Shown here: positions 11,601 through 23,053 of the stretch, in pieces
Layout: each line of letters opens with the position of its first letter
Numbering within the stretch: the first letter of the stretch is position 1
Origin: Taxawa tesnikishii (nom. ined.)
Lineage: Eukaryota > Ascomycota > Dothideomycetes > Dothideales
NCBI GenBank assembly: GCA_030247885.1
Contig: JAPDRO010000004.1
Location: 62,001 to 126,000 of the forward strand
Direction: 5' to 3'
DNA: 64,000 bases
Notes under the pieces: generated by a model
The model's database searches: none
Seen by the model: only the letters and a program-made list of their open reading frames with translations
What the model was told of the DNA's origin: nothing
Program-made: the position numbers and the translations under genes

Positions 11601-13924
11601 TCTTCTCGGCTACGGCCACCTGGGAGATAGACACTGCCGTCCATCATAGTCATTTCCCCAAGCAGAGCCATGAGCAGGGACGTCTTGCCGCTTCCAGTAG
11701 GCCCAATAACCACATTCAGCTGACCAACTTGGAAGCGGAGATTGAGGTCAATCATCTTGAAGTCATCGGCGCTTTTGCTACCCCAGCCGAAAGTACCGTT
11801 GTCAAAACCGATGAGCGGGTTGCCCTCGTCGTCTTCTTCATCCGTCTCCAGCTGAGAGTACTTTTCGGTTTCCGGCTCGTTAAGATATTCTTCGACACGA
11901 TCCACAGAAACCTTCGATTCTTGAACGTGCGCAACCATATCTGCCAGCTGATCGAGAGGGATGCGGAGAAGACTGAAAAGTGACAAAGCCGTGAAAGCAA
12001 CCGATGGAACAAGATCCTTGTGCTCCACCATGGTGTAGACCAAGAATGTCAGGAATGTGATTATGACAGGTGCTGCAGACCAAACTGTTGCTGCCATGGC
12101 CCAGACAATGTACCTGTTGCGCAAGTAACGAAGCTCAGTTGTCCGCTTCTCGTCCACGAGCCCAAGGAACCGTTGCTCCCAAGCGAAGTACTTGATGATC
12201 CGGATGTTGGTAAGCACCTCGTTCGTAGTATGAATGCGCGCATCAGTAGCCGCAAGAATTTGCTTCTGGATTTTGGCAAATTGCTTGGAGATTGTAAGGT
12301 TGACTGGAAGAAGGGCCGCCATCATCCCAATACCGGCAATGGAACTGTGACCCAGGATCCGGTACAGCAGAACAACAGCGAGTACGACTTGAACTGGAGT
12401 CTCTGCCCACAAAAAGTGCAGGTAAGCACTGATCTCGCTGACTTTGAAAGAATCCACAGCCATCAGGTTGATGATCGCTCCAGAGGTAACCTGCTCGTCG
12501 CTGGCGGGCTTGTTGGCGTCGGGCTTCGGGTTTTCGGCCTTCTTTTTCCGACCAAACGACATAGCCTTCTTCAACAATCCTTGCTTTGGCTCATCCTTAT
12601 CCTTTCCATTACCCTGACCCAGAACCTTGTCCGCACCCGCAGCAGCTCGCCGGCGGAGAGCTTTGGCGTAGATTTCACCAATGATGATAGCGCGCAGCCT
12701 GATGCAAACCTTGCGTCCCTTCCAGAGTGCCTGTCCTCCAGAGAGTGCAGACACAACGCCGGACACGAAGAGAAGAATGACGTAGAACCATGCTGCGTTT
12801 GGAGGGGTATCTGCTGGGTTTTCCACGTACTCCAGGATGACCTTGAGGAGCAGAGTAGGCACAAAGAGATTCAATCCGGATATTGCTGCCCAGCCTGCTT
12901 GGATCAGCAGGCCCCGCTTGAAGTACTTTAGCAGATGGAAGGCTAAGATCGTAGTCTTCTTCACCTGCCGGTAATCCTGGAGAATAGCGGCGGCCTTGTC
13001 TTTGGGCATAAGAGTCCAAACATCCGTCATTTCCATGGTCTTCTTGTATCCTCTCCAGACGATTGGGTCGACCCAGGAAAATGTGGCAAGCGACAAGGCA
13101 CTGGCAAGTGGTTCCCTTGATGGTTCCAGATCACCCTCGTATTCCAATTCAACAGGCTTGTTACCCTTACGAGAAGTGAGCGCAATCAGGGTAAGCAGCG
13201 TTGTAAGAGCGAAATGCGCGCTCGTGAGCGCCTGCGCCAGTTTGGAGTCTGGATGGATTATCTCTGACCGGAAAAGAAGGACAGTGCATATCCATTGAAG
13301 TCCGTATAGAAAGGCTGTGTGATACCACATCTTTGGGAAAGAGTATCTGGACGAGCTAGAAAGCAAGAGGCGAGCCGATGTCAGAACAGCAATGTAAGCC
13401 CAGGAGCAGACGCTGGCGATGTCCGCTACTCTTCCACGTCTGTGCCATGGATGCAAGATAAGTCCGGCAATGTTCAATCCAAGCACAGCAAGAACCGCCA
13501 TCTCTTCTATCACCGGTAAGAATAGCTCTCCCTTGGGCCTGTCAACCGTGAGCACGGATTGTTCCGTGCGTGTCCTTGCCATTTGAAGCGCCGACTCTTC
13601 GTTGCGGTCGAACTCATCCTCGCTCTCATCGTCTGAACGTTGGATTGCTCCGTCCACTCGAATATCCCAGACATGCGGATGCCATGAGTCCAGCAGCTTG
13701 TATGCTTTGTAGTATTTACAATCCCGTGCCGTCCACCAGAACTGTAGTGAAAGATAAAGTATCGAGATGCTGCATGCGATAAGAGGAAACAGCGTACGGA
13801 GGTAACTAGAAGAGGCGATTAGCACGTGTGCTCGATCTGCTGGCGGAGATTTTTCCTACTCTTGCTGGAAGCAACGCGAGAAATCATCGACCCTCCATAC
13901 GGGCCCTTTGCACTGGGCAAACAT
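8688..13924 (-). CDS. ABCC/MRP-type full-length ABC transporter, YBT1/VMR1-like
   Basis: Three exons (13924-13860, 13805-9422, 9367-8688; introns of 54 nt each) give 1,709 residues after one base is restored. The layout is TMD0, TMD1, NBD1, TMD2, NBD2. The start MFAQCKGPVWRVDDFSRCF fits the luminal N-terminus of the group. TMD1 carries a charged Lys-rich insert. NBD1 has Walker A GPTGSGKTS, signature LSGGQKQR and Walker B VLLDDVLSAVD. NBD2 has GRTGAGKSS, LSQGQRQ, VLLMDEATASID and the H-loop ITIAHR. YBT1/VMR1 relatives are vacuolar membrane pumps for bile acids, metal or drug conjugates, so an endomembrane export role is likely; the substrate is unknown. The frame breaks at 11392-11393, just before the NBD1 signature (AAAAGG where AAAAGGG is expected). 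This is probably a sequence error. Confidence 0.92.
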
Positions 13925-14738
13925 AGCGGGCAACGTTGTTATTCGACGTGTGAGCTGTAAGACAGGATCCTCACCAAGCGCGTTTGCGCCAGAAGTGTTG
14001 CCGCTTGAACGGTCACCGCATCGAAGGAACCACTGCCAGGTTGGATAATGGCGAGATCAGGCCAGCGAGAGATGCAGCAGGAACAGCAGTACAGTAACCC
14101 TGCTGGTGGTGTTTACGCGATAAGTGAGGGATTAGCTTGCACGCCTCAAGCAGAAGAAGGGACGCGGATAGAGAGCGTTCGCTTGCGCTTGGCCTCTCCG
14201 TCGCCCGAACGTCACCAATGACTCGCGCCAGGACCCCGCGATTTGTCCAACGAAACACAAACTCTCAACAAGCTTGAACACCCGTCTAGACAAAGTGGCA
14301 GCTTGTTTGTCGTAAGTGTCTGTAGATGTTGGTTTGGTGCTGGAGGTGTGAAAACCCTCTATCGTCGAGGGTGAACCAGTTATTGTCGCCACTAGTCGGA
14401 AGGCGGTGAAGCTATCTCGAAGGATCGCCCAGGAGTTTATCGTGACCTCAGATAGGAAAGTGCTTTAGTAGGAAGCAACGCGGGGCCGTTTTTCATCTCC
14501 AACCCCAAGTGTGAGTCAAGCATACATGCATTCGAGTGGTATCACAGTGCCAAGGTAGCACACCGCTCAATTGAGAGGTGCTGATTGAAGCTGCAGAATT
14601 TACAAGCACGCGAATACCGCTCCCGATTCGACAGTCAGGCGCCCTGCTCGAGGGGTTGTAAGGCCATTGAAATATTTACATGCCTCTCGACTATCTCACA
14701 AACCATAACGCCAATTGCACCGTCCACTGCTGATGCTT
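13925..14738. other. ABC transporter promoter side and 3' flank of NDUFA12
   Basis: No gene is seen. The interval is upstream of the ABC transporter start and downstream of the NDUFA12 stop, both on the minus strand. No clear TATA box or repeat is visible. Confidence 0.5.
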
Positions 14739-15540
14739 CTACCGTGGTGTCGCGACAGGCTTCCACGGAGAGTACTTGTTCTTGGTGCTATGATACAGTC
14801 AGTTGCCGGTCGCATTACAACCACGACCCGTCTCTACTCACGTGTTATATGGCCTGTACGCGCTCCGGCTCCAGGTTAAAACCGGTCTGTGTCCCTTTGG
14901 CTCCCAAACGCGAACCTGGCGCTGCATGAGCTTGTCCTCCGTCGGCGCCTTGTCTACCATGTAGGACATCCAGGCATGCCTATCGCCTGTAAGTCAAAGC
15001 CTAGTATTGCTCAAAGACGCCGCAATACGTACCAGCCTGGCTCAATCTGTGATCTGTTCGTGACGTGAGCTTCCGGTATCCCAGTGTAGCTCGCCGTGGT
15101 TGTACTCACGGATCGAACTCCTTGTCCTTATAGTCGACCCAGCGGGTGCGGACTGCACAACGTCAGAAATGGACAAGTCCTCAGCTGTTCCGGCATCTTA
15201 CGTACGTGGAAGCTCTTGCGCGTCGTTCTCGTAAAACTTGTTGCCGTAGCTGTCCATTCCGACCAGAGTGCCAGCCTTGGTGTCACCTGCTCCTTCGTCA
15301 ACCACCGACTCCATGCCCAATGCATAGATGCATCCATACCCATGTACTATATCGCAGCGCGTCCAAGGTAAGCGTGTATTCCGGCAATGAGATCGTTCGA
15401 TCGAGCGTGGAGATATACCTGCATCTGGTGGCCATATTCCTAGTGGACAAGTCAGCACGATTGCGTAATGCACACCTGGAAAAGCTCACTTTGAATCCAA
15501 TCTTCCGCAAGTTGCGGAGTGTCCTGAGGATGGTCGACAT
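14739..15540 (-). CDS. NDUFA12: NADH:ubiquinone oxidoreductase subunit NDUFA12 (B17.2/13.4 kDa)
   Basis: This is an accessory subunit of mitochondrial complex I. Eight exons (15540-15490, 15439-15419, 15346-15340, 15286-15206, 15152-15110, 15053-15033, 14979-14842, 14787-14739) sum to 411 nt, or 136 residues, with no frame break. Conserved blocks include EYGHQMQ, GDTKAGTLVGMDSYGNKFYE, LRTRWVDYKDKEFDP, QIEPGWHAWMSYMVDKAP and the C-terminal YRPYNTTKNKYSPWKP. Exon 3 is only 7 nt (TACATGG). It is required to restore the invariant Tyr-x-Gly-Asp-Thr-Lys junction. Every other choice of splice sites I tried breaks the frame or adds unrelated residues. Six of the seven introns are about 50-72 nt. The gene is divergent from PGS1. 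Confidence 0.92.
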
Positions 15541-15744
15541 GGTGCGTGGTGGTTGTGTTTGCGCCTGGTCGTCTGGTACCTCCGGACGGCGATGATGTTC
15601 GAGCGCGGCCGGTGGTGAGCTGTTTGCACAAAGGCTGAGAAACTCGGCTTTAAGCGAGGCATACCCTTTTCGGCAACACCTCGATCTTGGAGAATGGAAC
15701 ATCAAGGAACGGCGATGCGATAAACACAGCTACGAAGCATTGAT
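15541..15744. promoter_or_regulatory. Compact bidirectional promoter between NDUFA12 and PGS1
   Basis: Only 204 bp separate the two start codons, so both genes must share this region for their promoters and leaders. Both products act in mitochondria. I see no unambiguous factor site. Confidence 0.55.
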
Positions 15745-17631
15745 ATGTTTGCTCGTGCCACCGTAAGTGGCTCTAAGCGCTGCGCACCTCGTGTGCTCTA
15801 TGTGCAAAGACGAAGTGTGCGCCTCCTACAACGGCGGTATTCAAGCAGCGCCCCTCCCGCTCCAGCGCCAGAAAGCTCACCAGCAGTGTCTGCCCTTGGA
15901 AGCCTAACCAGCGAGCTCGATAAGCTGTCGCCTCGTTTTGACATATCTGCGAACCAGATACAAATCATCAAGTCGCCGACTGAGTTCTACGAAACGCTCA
16001 AGGTCTGATTGCCCCTTTTCTTGTTTTAGTCAAGATTATCCTAATTTCCATACTTCTTCAATGAGAGATAGTGAACGATGCTCCAATACTATAAGTACTG
16101 TTTCATTCGAAAGATTCCAGAAGTTGTCTCTCGACGCATCACATCTCCATACCGCAAAAAGCACATTGATCAACCCTACTTGCCATCGCTGACCACGGAG
16201 AAGTAGGCCAAGATATCTCAGGCGCAACGCCGTATCTACCTTTCTACCCTCTACATCGGCAAGACCGAGCATGAGCTAGTAAGTGTCCCCGTTCTACTGC
16301 CCTCACGTTCTCACTCACATCATTCGAGATAGACACGATCCGGGCCGCGCTCCGGGCCAACGAGTCACTCAAAGTCTCTATTTTGACCGACTCTTTGCGA
16401 GGGACACGAGAAACGCCACATCCATCATGCGCCACCTTGCTCTCAGGACTCGTCGAAGACTTTGGTCCCGAGAGAGTCGAGATCTGCATGTACCACACGC
16501 CGAACCTGACCGGGATCCGCAAAGCCATTCTGCCCAAGCGGATCAACGAGGGATGGGGACTCCAACACATGAAGCTCTACGGCATTGACGACGAAATCAT
16601 CATGTCCGGGTACGAATCTGTCGTGATGCGAGAGCCAAAATCAGAAACTGACTTCCAAACAGTGCCAACCTCTCAAACGATTACTTCACCAACAGACAAG
16701 ACCGCTACCACGTCTTCTCCTCGAAAGAGATAACAGACTACTTCCATCAACTCTATGCCGGCGTCTGCAGCCTTTCCTACCGCGTGGCCCCCAAACCATC
16801 ATCCCCGGCGGATTTGAGCTCCAATGGCCCTCCACCAACGCATCTCCCGCTCCTCTCGACAATCCTTCCGGCTTCATCTCTAGCGCCACCAAGGCTCTTG
16901 CACCACTCTTGGAGCCGGCGTCAGTAACTCGCAAGCTCGACAAGGAAACCGACACCCAAGTCTACCCGCTCGCCCAGCTGACTCCCGTCCTCCGCCCCGA
17001 TACCAGCACCGAGCTCCCCGCTCTCCTCTCCATCCTCCGCAAACTCGCCCAGCCCGAGTTCAAGGGCTCCCGCTGGACCTTTACCGCCGGCTACTTCAAC
17101 ATGACGCCCGACGTCCGGGACCTCCTACTCCGCAGCAACCCGTCCAGCGCCACCGTCGTCGCCGCAAGTCCGTGGGCCAACGGATTCTACGGTTCAAAAG
17201 GCGTGTCGGGAATGTTGCCTGCCGCGTACACCTACCTCTCCCGCCGCTTCCTCGACTCCGTATCCCGCGCCGGCCTCGGTGGGCAGATCGAGCTCAAGGA
17301 ATGGCGACGCGGGACCGTGAACCAACCTGGCGGGTGGACGTACCATGCGAAGGGCATCTGGATCACTCTACCCAGTGAGCAGCACCCCAGCGTGACGTTG
17401 GTCGGCAGCTCGAACTACACTAAACGGAGCTACTCGCTCGACCTGGAGGCGAACTGTTTGGTTGTGACGAGGAATGAGGGGCTGAAGAGGAAGTTGAGTG
17501 AGGAGGAAAACTGGCTGCAGGAGTACGCGAAGGTTGTCGATAAGGATGAGTTCGTGAAAACGGAGAGGAGGGTTGGGCTGCATGTTAGGATCGCTATGTG
17601 GATTGTTACGTTGGTCGGGGGCGCTCTGTAA
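15745..17631 (+). CDS. PGS1: CDP-diacylglycerol--glycerol-3-phosphate 3-phosphatidyltransferase, mitochondrial
   Basis: Pgs1 makes phosphatidylglycerol phosphate, the first committed step of cardiolipin synthesis in the mitochondrion. Four exons (15745-16002, 16207-16278, 16329-16609, 16663-17631) give 526 residues after one base is restored. The N-terminus is Arg/Ser-rich (RRSVRLLQRRYSSS), a plausible presequence. Two phospholipase-D-type HKD motifs are present. The first is HMKLYGIDDEIIMSGANLS, split by intron 3. The second is HAKGIWI followed by LVGSSNYTKRS. The STLYIGKTEHEL block is typical. Intron 1 is long (204 nt) with a weak GTCTGA donor, and intron 2 ends in an unusual CGAG acceptor. 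The frame slips at the five-C run at 16788-16792, between two well-conserved blocks. Confidence 0.92.
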
Positions 17632-18409
17632 GATACGTAGACGGAGTGGAAATGTACGATGTTGGCATGACGGATTTTGGTGATCGTTTGAACGTGGCAG
17701 GGTTGTGAATAGGGAACTGGGGGAAGTATAGGGATAGGTGGAAGCTTTTCCCTTCTGACGGCTGGCGGAACGCTAGTACGTTTTAATGCGGACCGTCATC
17801 TGTTGTCCGGTCACGCTTGGTTCCATCTGCCGATGAAGATGTCGTTCCACATGATTACCGTTGCTCCGAAGCAGCAATGACTAGGTTTTGAGAGGTAGGG
17901 TAGTATCCTTAGTGCGAGCAGATCTCATAACACTCTCGGAATTCTTGAGCACACGGCATCAAGCGTGCGGTACACTTGCGGGTCTGTGAATCAGCTCCAC
18001 GGCCTAATTGCTAACATACCGTTCACTTCTTGTGCGGTTCTCCGGGCGTCTGGTCGATGCCGGCTCGCTAAACTGCTCGATGGACTGCTCGCTTCACAGA
18101 GCCTTCCTGTTTGTAGAGGACCGTCCATCTGCCGGAAGACTTGGAGGAGAACAAGGCATGCTCGTCGTTGCACCCCTTCGCTGACCAGCAGATGCTGATA
18201 CGTCCAACAGTGCTGGATGAGGTGGCACGGCTTACGAGAGTCGATGACCGTAATTCGGAGGAAGCAGGAAGCCGTATATATGCTCGATGGAGCCACGCTA
18301 GCGGGGACAGTGAACGAGGCGTGCTGGCAAATAATCGTTGTGACTGTTTATACACAGGGACATTGATTTGTATGCAGTTCTCTAAGCAATAGCCACTAAC
18401 TGTTGAAGA
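17632..18409. other. 3' flank of PGS1, no gene seen
   Basis: No coding signature on either strand. Mixed short frames only. Confidence 0.5.
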
Positions 18410-18574
18410 ATGCTTTCTGCTTCAAAGGGCCAGCGACCCGCTGAACTCGAGGACCTATTGGAATGTGCCGATAAATGCTCATGCTGTACGCAAGATGCTC
18501 CTGCTGTGCCTAACACCGCGCCGACTGTTGAGACGATCGAGGAGTATGGTTTTCGCAAGACCACGAAATGGTGA
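18410..18574 (+). CDS. Candidate 54-aa Cys-containing small protein
   Basis: An uninterrupted ATG-to-TGA frame reads MLSASKGQRPAELEDLLECA, then DKCSCCTQDAP, and ends EEYGFRKTTKW. The composition is acidic in the first half, with a KCSCC cluster, and looks more protein-like than its surroundings. There is no signal peptide. The following bases hold no obvious continuation, though a downstream exon cannot be excluded. It lies between PGS1 and the DUF2015 gene. I cannot assign a family. Confidence 0.35.
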   Translation: MLSASKGQRPAELEDLLECADKCSCCTQDAPAVPNTAPTVETIEEYGFRKTTKW

Positions 18575-18866
18575 GAAGGTTGACTGACCTGGTATCAATG
18601 AGCTTGACCGTACAGGTGTACAGCCCAATGGTGCTGACATGCGGATGTAAAACCGCTGGGAGTTCGTAATCGACACAAATGGAAGCAAGGGTATGAACCT
18701 GGAATAGTAAAGAAAAGACGAAAGAAATACCGTCTCCCTGCCCAACGCCACGCTTCCGAGCCTCCAAGAGCTGTCAGAACAAAGATTGACCACATCTACA
18801 CCCAACCGTCCCTTCGCGTCCAGCGTACTCCCCCATAACTTCCCCTCAACATCCAAGTCTTGTCTC

Positions 18867-19387
18867 TCATCGATCAAACATCACTGCCTTCGGATCCCTC
18901 GGTCTCCCATCTTTTCCAATTCCCTGTTGCCTAAATCTCTCCTCGACAACCAATCTCCTCGCTTCGTCAAAGCCCACACCTCTACTCTTCATCATCCTCT
19001 GCACCTCGGCCTTACCCCTCTCATCCAGCCCCGCTCTGCTATCGCCACCTTCAATATTCTCATGCAAGTCGAAGTTGGAGCTGGAGAACCCGGCTTCCAT
19101 GTCCTCAGCGAAGGAGGTCAAGCGCGTATACCGTGGGCCGGTGAGGCGGGCTTTGAGCGATCTAAGGTATTGAACTAAATTGTAGACGGGCTCGGGGATC
19201 GTGCCGGGAGCTGTGAGATAAGGGATTGGAGGGGCGTGCTCAATCCAGAGATGGCGGGTCAGGTAGAGGACTGGTGCGCGAGATGAGTTAGCTTGATGCG
19301 ACTATGGTATTGGAAGGGTGCAGATCGGGGCTTACCGGTTGCGCAGAGGAGGAAGAGGAAGGAGACGGTGTAGAAGAGATAAGCCAT
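18867..19387 (-). CDS. DUF2015 family fungal protein
   Basis: Two exons (19387-19336, 19270-18867) join cleanly to 151 residues. The N-terminus MAYLFYTVSFLFLLCATVLY is a single hydrophobic segment, a signal anchor or one transmembrane helix, followed by LTRHLWIEH. The C-terminal half holds the family hallmark: FAEDMEAGFSSSNFDLHEN, then GDSRAGLDERGK, the helix VQRMMKSRGVGFDEARRLVV and a close GIGKDGRPRDPKAV. DUF2015 is a small family restricted to fungi with no known function. The protein probably sits on an endomembrane with its conserved part in the cytosol (inference). It is divergent from the eL28 gene across about 515 bp. Confidence 0.85.
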
Positions 19388-19902
19388 TTTGAATTGCTGG
19401 GGGCACCGATAGCCGTGTGCTTGCAGAGTAACTCTGCTACACTCAAAAGTACGTGATGAGGGGAGGAGAGAAGTAGGGCGCTGCTTGTAGTCCGGAAGCC
19501 GGAATGGTCCTCAAACGCGACGGGTTGGATAATCAACTTTGTGCGCAGTCCAGTAGAGAAACCAGGATTCGTAGGATTCTAGGAGGGCTTCCCGCCCGGT
19601 ACAAGTTTTTGTTATAGCATACAGTAACAGACGCCAGCAGTAGAAGGGGAGTGAAAGCACATGCAAGCCTCGCCGTTGCAGCCTTGCGTAACCTGCAACC
19701 CGATCGGATCCGGGAGCTCCGCTCGGTTACTCGCTAAGCAGCTCGATCTGCCGAGCTAACCGACACTTGGCGGGAATCCGGGGTTTCGCACTGTCGAAAT
19801 GTGGAAAGAACAACGATTCGGACTTGGAGAAAGGTGAAGAGACATTCACGAACGAACAAACCAACCCTCAGCACCTCACGACCCCAGTCAATCACATTCG
19901 CA
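19388..19902. promoter_or_regulatory. Divergent promoter region between DUF2015 gene and eL28
   Basis: The plus-strand leader of eL28 shows the CTCACGACCCC- and pyrimidine-rich composition usual before ribosomal protein starts. No firm motif can be named. A GC-rich patch near 19690-19770 resembles a tRNA superficially but lacks a T-arm. Confidence 0.4.
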
Positions 19903-20613
19903 ATGGCCGCTCAATTCGAGAACGTCTCTTCCGACCTGATCTGGGAGATCACCCGTACGTCAATCCTGCCATAGAAATTCCGAGCCGTAGGGAAAGAGAT
20001 ATCAGAGGGGAGAAGGAAGAATATGCTGTTTAGAAGTTGGAATCGAGTGTGGGCAATGAGTCTGGTGCTGACGGATGGCATAACACAGGGAAGCAGAACT
20101 CCTTCCTCGTGAAGAGGAAGCAGGCCGGTGGTGTCCAGTTCGACCGCGACCCGTTGAACCTGACCAACGTCAACAACCGCAAGGTACGACAAATCCACCA
20201 GCAGGCACAAGCTGCCTCCACAGGCGCCGAAACTTCGCATGCGCCCGACTCTTCCAACCCGTCTAACGTACACGCAGTACTCCGGCCTTGCCAACACCCG
20301 CTCGATCGGCATCAACGCCGGCCCCAACAACACCGTCGTCATGACCACCCAGGTCGAGAAGAACGCCCATAAGCCCGCCTCCCGCCTGCACACCACCTCC
20401 TTCAAGTCCAGCACCCCATCGCGCAAGCTCTACCGCAGCATCGTCTCCAGCACCGCCAAGAAGGGCTACCGCTCCGACCTCCGCGCCGAGGCCGTTGCTC
20501 GCGCTTCCGCCGTCAAGCACAGCCAGAGGCCAGTGAAGGGTGGTGACAAGGCACAGAAGTTGAGGGGAGCTAAGGCCAGGAAGGCCGCTGCCGGCCACTC
20601 TGCCCAGAACTAG
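19903..20613 (+). CDS. 60S ribosomal protein eL28
   Basis: Three exons (19903-19954, 20089-20183, 20278-20613) give 160 residues without frame breaks. The sequence starts MAAQFENVSSDLIWEITR and continues with QNSFLVKRKQAGGVQFDRDP and LNLTNVNNRKYSGLANTRSI. The rest is highly basic (KPASRLHTTSFKSST, LYRSIVSSTAKKGYR) with a Lys/Ala C-terminus. eL28 is present in most eukaryotes and filamentous fungi but missing from Saccharomyces, which supports a Pezizomycotina origin. Both introns lie in the first third, the usual layout of fungal ribosomal protein genes. Confidence 0.93.
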
Positions 20614-21245
20614 ATGGATTCATCGGTTGGGAAGAAGTGGTGGGGAGAGGAACGAGTGAACGATGGGCGACGTGCTGAAAGGCATCGCTAAAAGGTCATT
20701 GGCGGTTGGCGTCTACTGTAAAGGTCACGAACAAAAGTGGCGTTTGCTGGGAATCAGAAAATCGTTCATGTTCGCCATGAGGGACTGGAGCAGATAGCGG
20801 ATATATGCATCTGATTCATTTCGTACTCATTTCAATTGCTCTGAATGCTCCAATTCGGTGGCGTTGGTGCTCTCCTACTGAGCATCCGCTTCCGATGATT
20901 TCGTAAGCCTTGTGAACCACTTTGAGATGGCACGTGCTGCGTGCTGAAACTGATCGTGTCAGATCTCTTGGCTGAGCAAAAGGTCATCGATCGGAGCTTA
21001 CTGTTCTTCCGTTACTGAATAGCCCGCAAAGCTATTCCGTCCCTGACGAGAAGAAAGCCCGGTACTGTATCCAAGTCTTGTGCTTCCCATCCCCTTGGAA
21101 CTGCAACCTGTGATACCGCTTTCACGACCAACTCCCGTTACCGTGCTCCCGACTTCTTCTGTGTGTTGCCGTTCTTCACGGCCAGCCTTTGACCAAGCCA
21201 TGTTCCCAAAGTCCATTGTGTGCATCTGCTCAACTTCTCACACAT
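20614..21245. other. Convergent 3' region, no gene
   Basis: The 3' flanks of eL28 (plus) and the SF3b4 gene (minus) meet here. No further coding or repeat signal is visible. Confidence 0.5.
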
Positions 21246-22363
21246 CTACCGTCTACCCGGCGGCGGTCCAAAGCCAGGCGGTGCACCGAAACCAGGGCCG
21301 CCAGGAGGGGCGAACCCTGGCGGAGGCGCAAATCCTGGCGGTGGTGCGAATCCAGGAGGAGCTGCGCCAGGCGGTGCGAACCCTTGTGGCGGACCGCCGT
21401 ACCCAACTTGCGACGGCGGTGGTCGGGCCGGCAATCCGGCATTCGGGGAGGTTGCTGCAGCGGCGTTTGCGTCCGCGCTTGCTGTGGTGGGGGCACGGCA
21501 TTGTAACCACCTGGCGGGCCTCCGGGAGGTGCACCCATTCCATATCCACCAGGCGTAGGCCCTCTCGCTCCATCCGGTGCTCCGTTCAGCATCGCACTCG
21601 GCGCACTAGGCGCGCCCGCTGTGAAGAGCTGTGGTGGCAGCGGCTGTACGGTGGCTTCGACGCCGTGTTTGCGTCCGGATGCCGCGAGGGCACGCTCAGC
21701 AGCGTCACCATGTCGCTCACCTTTGCCGTCTTTCTTGTATGCGTATTGGACCGTGATTTCCTTGTTCATGAGATACTGGCCGTGCATATTCGCAATAGCG
21801 TCGTCGGAGGCTTCGAAGGTCGTGAAGGAGATGAAACCGTAGCCCTTGGACAGGTTGTTGTCGTCGCGAGCGACCTGCACACGCCACCACGTCAGCAAAC
21901 GTCAACCGCAAAATGTAGGATGTCATCGAGGGCACAACTGGCGCAGGGAGAGTGGAGAAGCATACCTTCGGCGCACTCGTCAAGCTTCCAAACCGCCCAA
22001 ACGTCTCAAACAACACCTTCTCGTCCACCATCGGGTCCAAGTTGCCCACGAACAACTCGGCGCCCACCTCCAGCGTCTTCTGCTTGTCTGCGCTCGCCTT
22101 GTTCACCCTGATCGGCTTCCCCACAGGCGCACCTGGTTCATGATCTTGGCCGCGTAGTCGGCATCCTCCTCGCTCACAAACTCGACGAAGCCGTAGCCCT
22201 GATGTGTTTGCGTGACGCGGTCTTTGGGGAGATGTACGTTGACGATGCGGCCGGCTTGGAGCATTAGTTCCCAGACTATCTCGTCCGTTACCCGCTCGTC
22301 GAGGTTGCCGACGTAGACGGTGGCTTCTTTGTCTTGTTCCCAATGTCTGCCCGGTCCCGACAT
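21246..22363 (-). CDS. HSH49: Splicing factor 3b subunit 4 (SF3b49/Hsh49)
   Basis: This U2 snRNP SF3b component binds pre-mRNA next to the branch site. Two exons (22363-21966, 21874-21246; 91-nt intron) give 342 residues after two bases are restored. RRM1 shows [20 protein letters not shown] and GYGFVEF; RRM2 shows [20 protein letters not shown] and KGYGFISF. A conserved [12 protein letters not shown] links them. The tail is Pro/Gly-rich with repeats of the type PGFAPP, as in the family. The two frame slips fall in a four-G run (22119-22122 on plus as CCCC) within LWGKPIR, and in a four-C run (21445-21448) before the Pro-rich tail. Identification is secure. Confidence 0.92.
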
Positions 22364-23053
22364 CTTGACCGTGCTGGTAGTCGCTGCGGTGAAGATGCGC
22401 GCGCAAAGGCAAGCTGGGACTGCTGGAGTCGCTCGCGGGACCTTCAACTTCGGACACTTTCACCTCGCTCTGCCGAAGATGTTCCGGCCGCAGAGCCTCA
22501 TCATGTGAAAAAGTTCCTCGAGAACAAATCCTCCTACCCTCCAACGAGACTATAACATCTGGGCGAGAACGGCTGGCTGGAGCAGGACTTCGGCTTCTCA
22601 GCATGTGCCGCTGTGTAGGTATGTGTCCTCTGCGTTCGTAATTTACTACACGTTCATGCATTCTATGATGATTCAAAAAAATTCGATTAGTCTTGAAGAC
22701 TACCCATAACACATGGTTACAAAACTTTAGCATGCGAGCCTCTCTGATCATTTCTCTTCCAACGCCGTCTTGAGTCGCAGTTCCGCAGGTGCCACAGTTT
22801 ACTGACTCCACAACAGGTTCGTCAAAGATAGTCTGGAAATGCGGCCTTGCACCCGCCATACTTCGCAGCTGTTGTACTGGGTTTATGAACCTGCCTGAAA
22901 TAGACGCACGGTCTTCCCAAACTTGACACTGCAAGTGGACTGGGTTATAGATAGTCTGGACGAAATCTTTGCTCGAACAAGAGCAACCAACCATCTCTTC
23001 ACATCTCATCTATTGTGTACTACCCCTACACACTCAAGCCCACCGCAGCAGCC
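22364..23053. promoter_or_regulatory. Divergent promoter region between HSH49 and RMP1
   Basis: About 690 bp lie between the two start codons. No gene or strong motif is visible. Confidence 0.4.

Noticed and set aside
19690-19780. tRNA-like GC-rich segment
   Set aside because: No B-box/T-arm sequence and no consistent cloverleaf on either strand.
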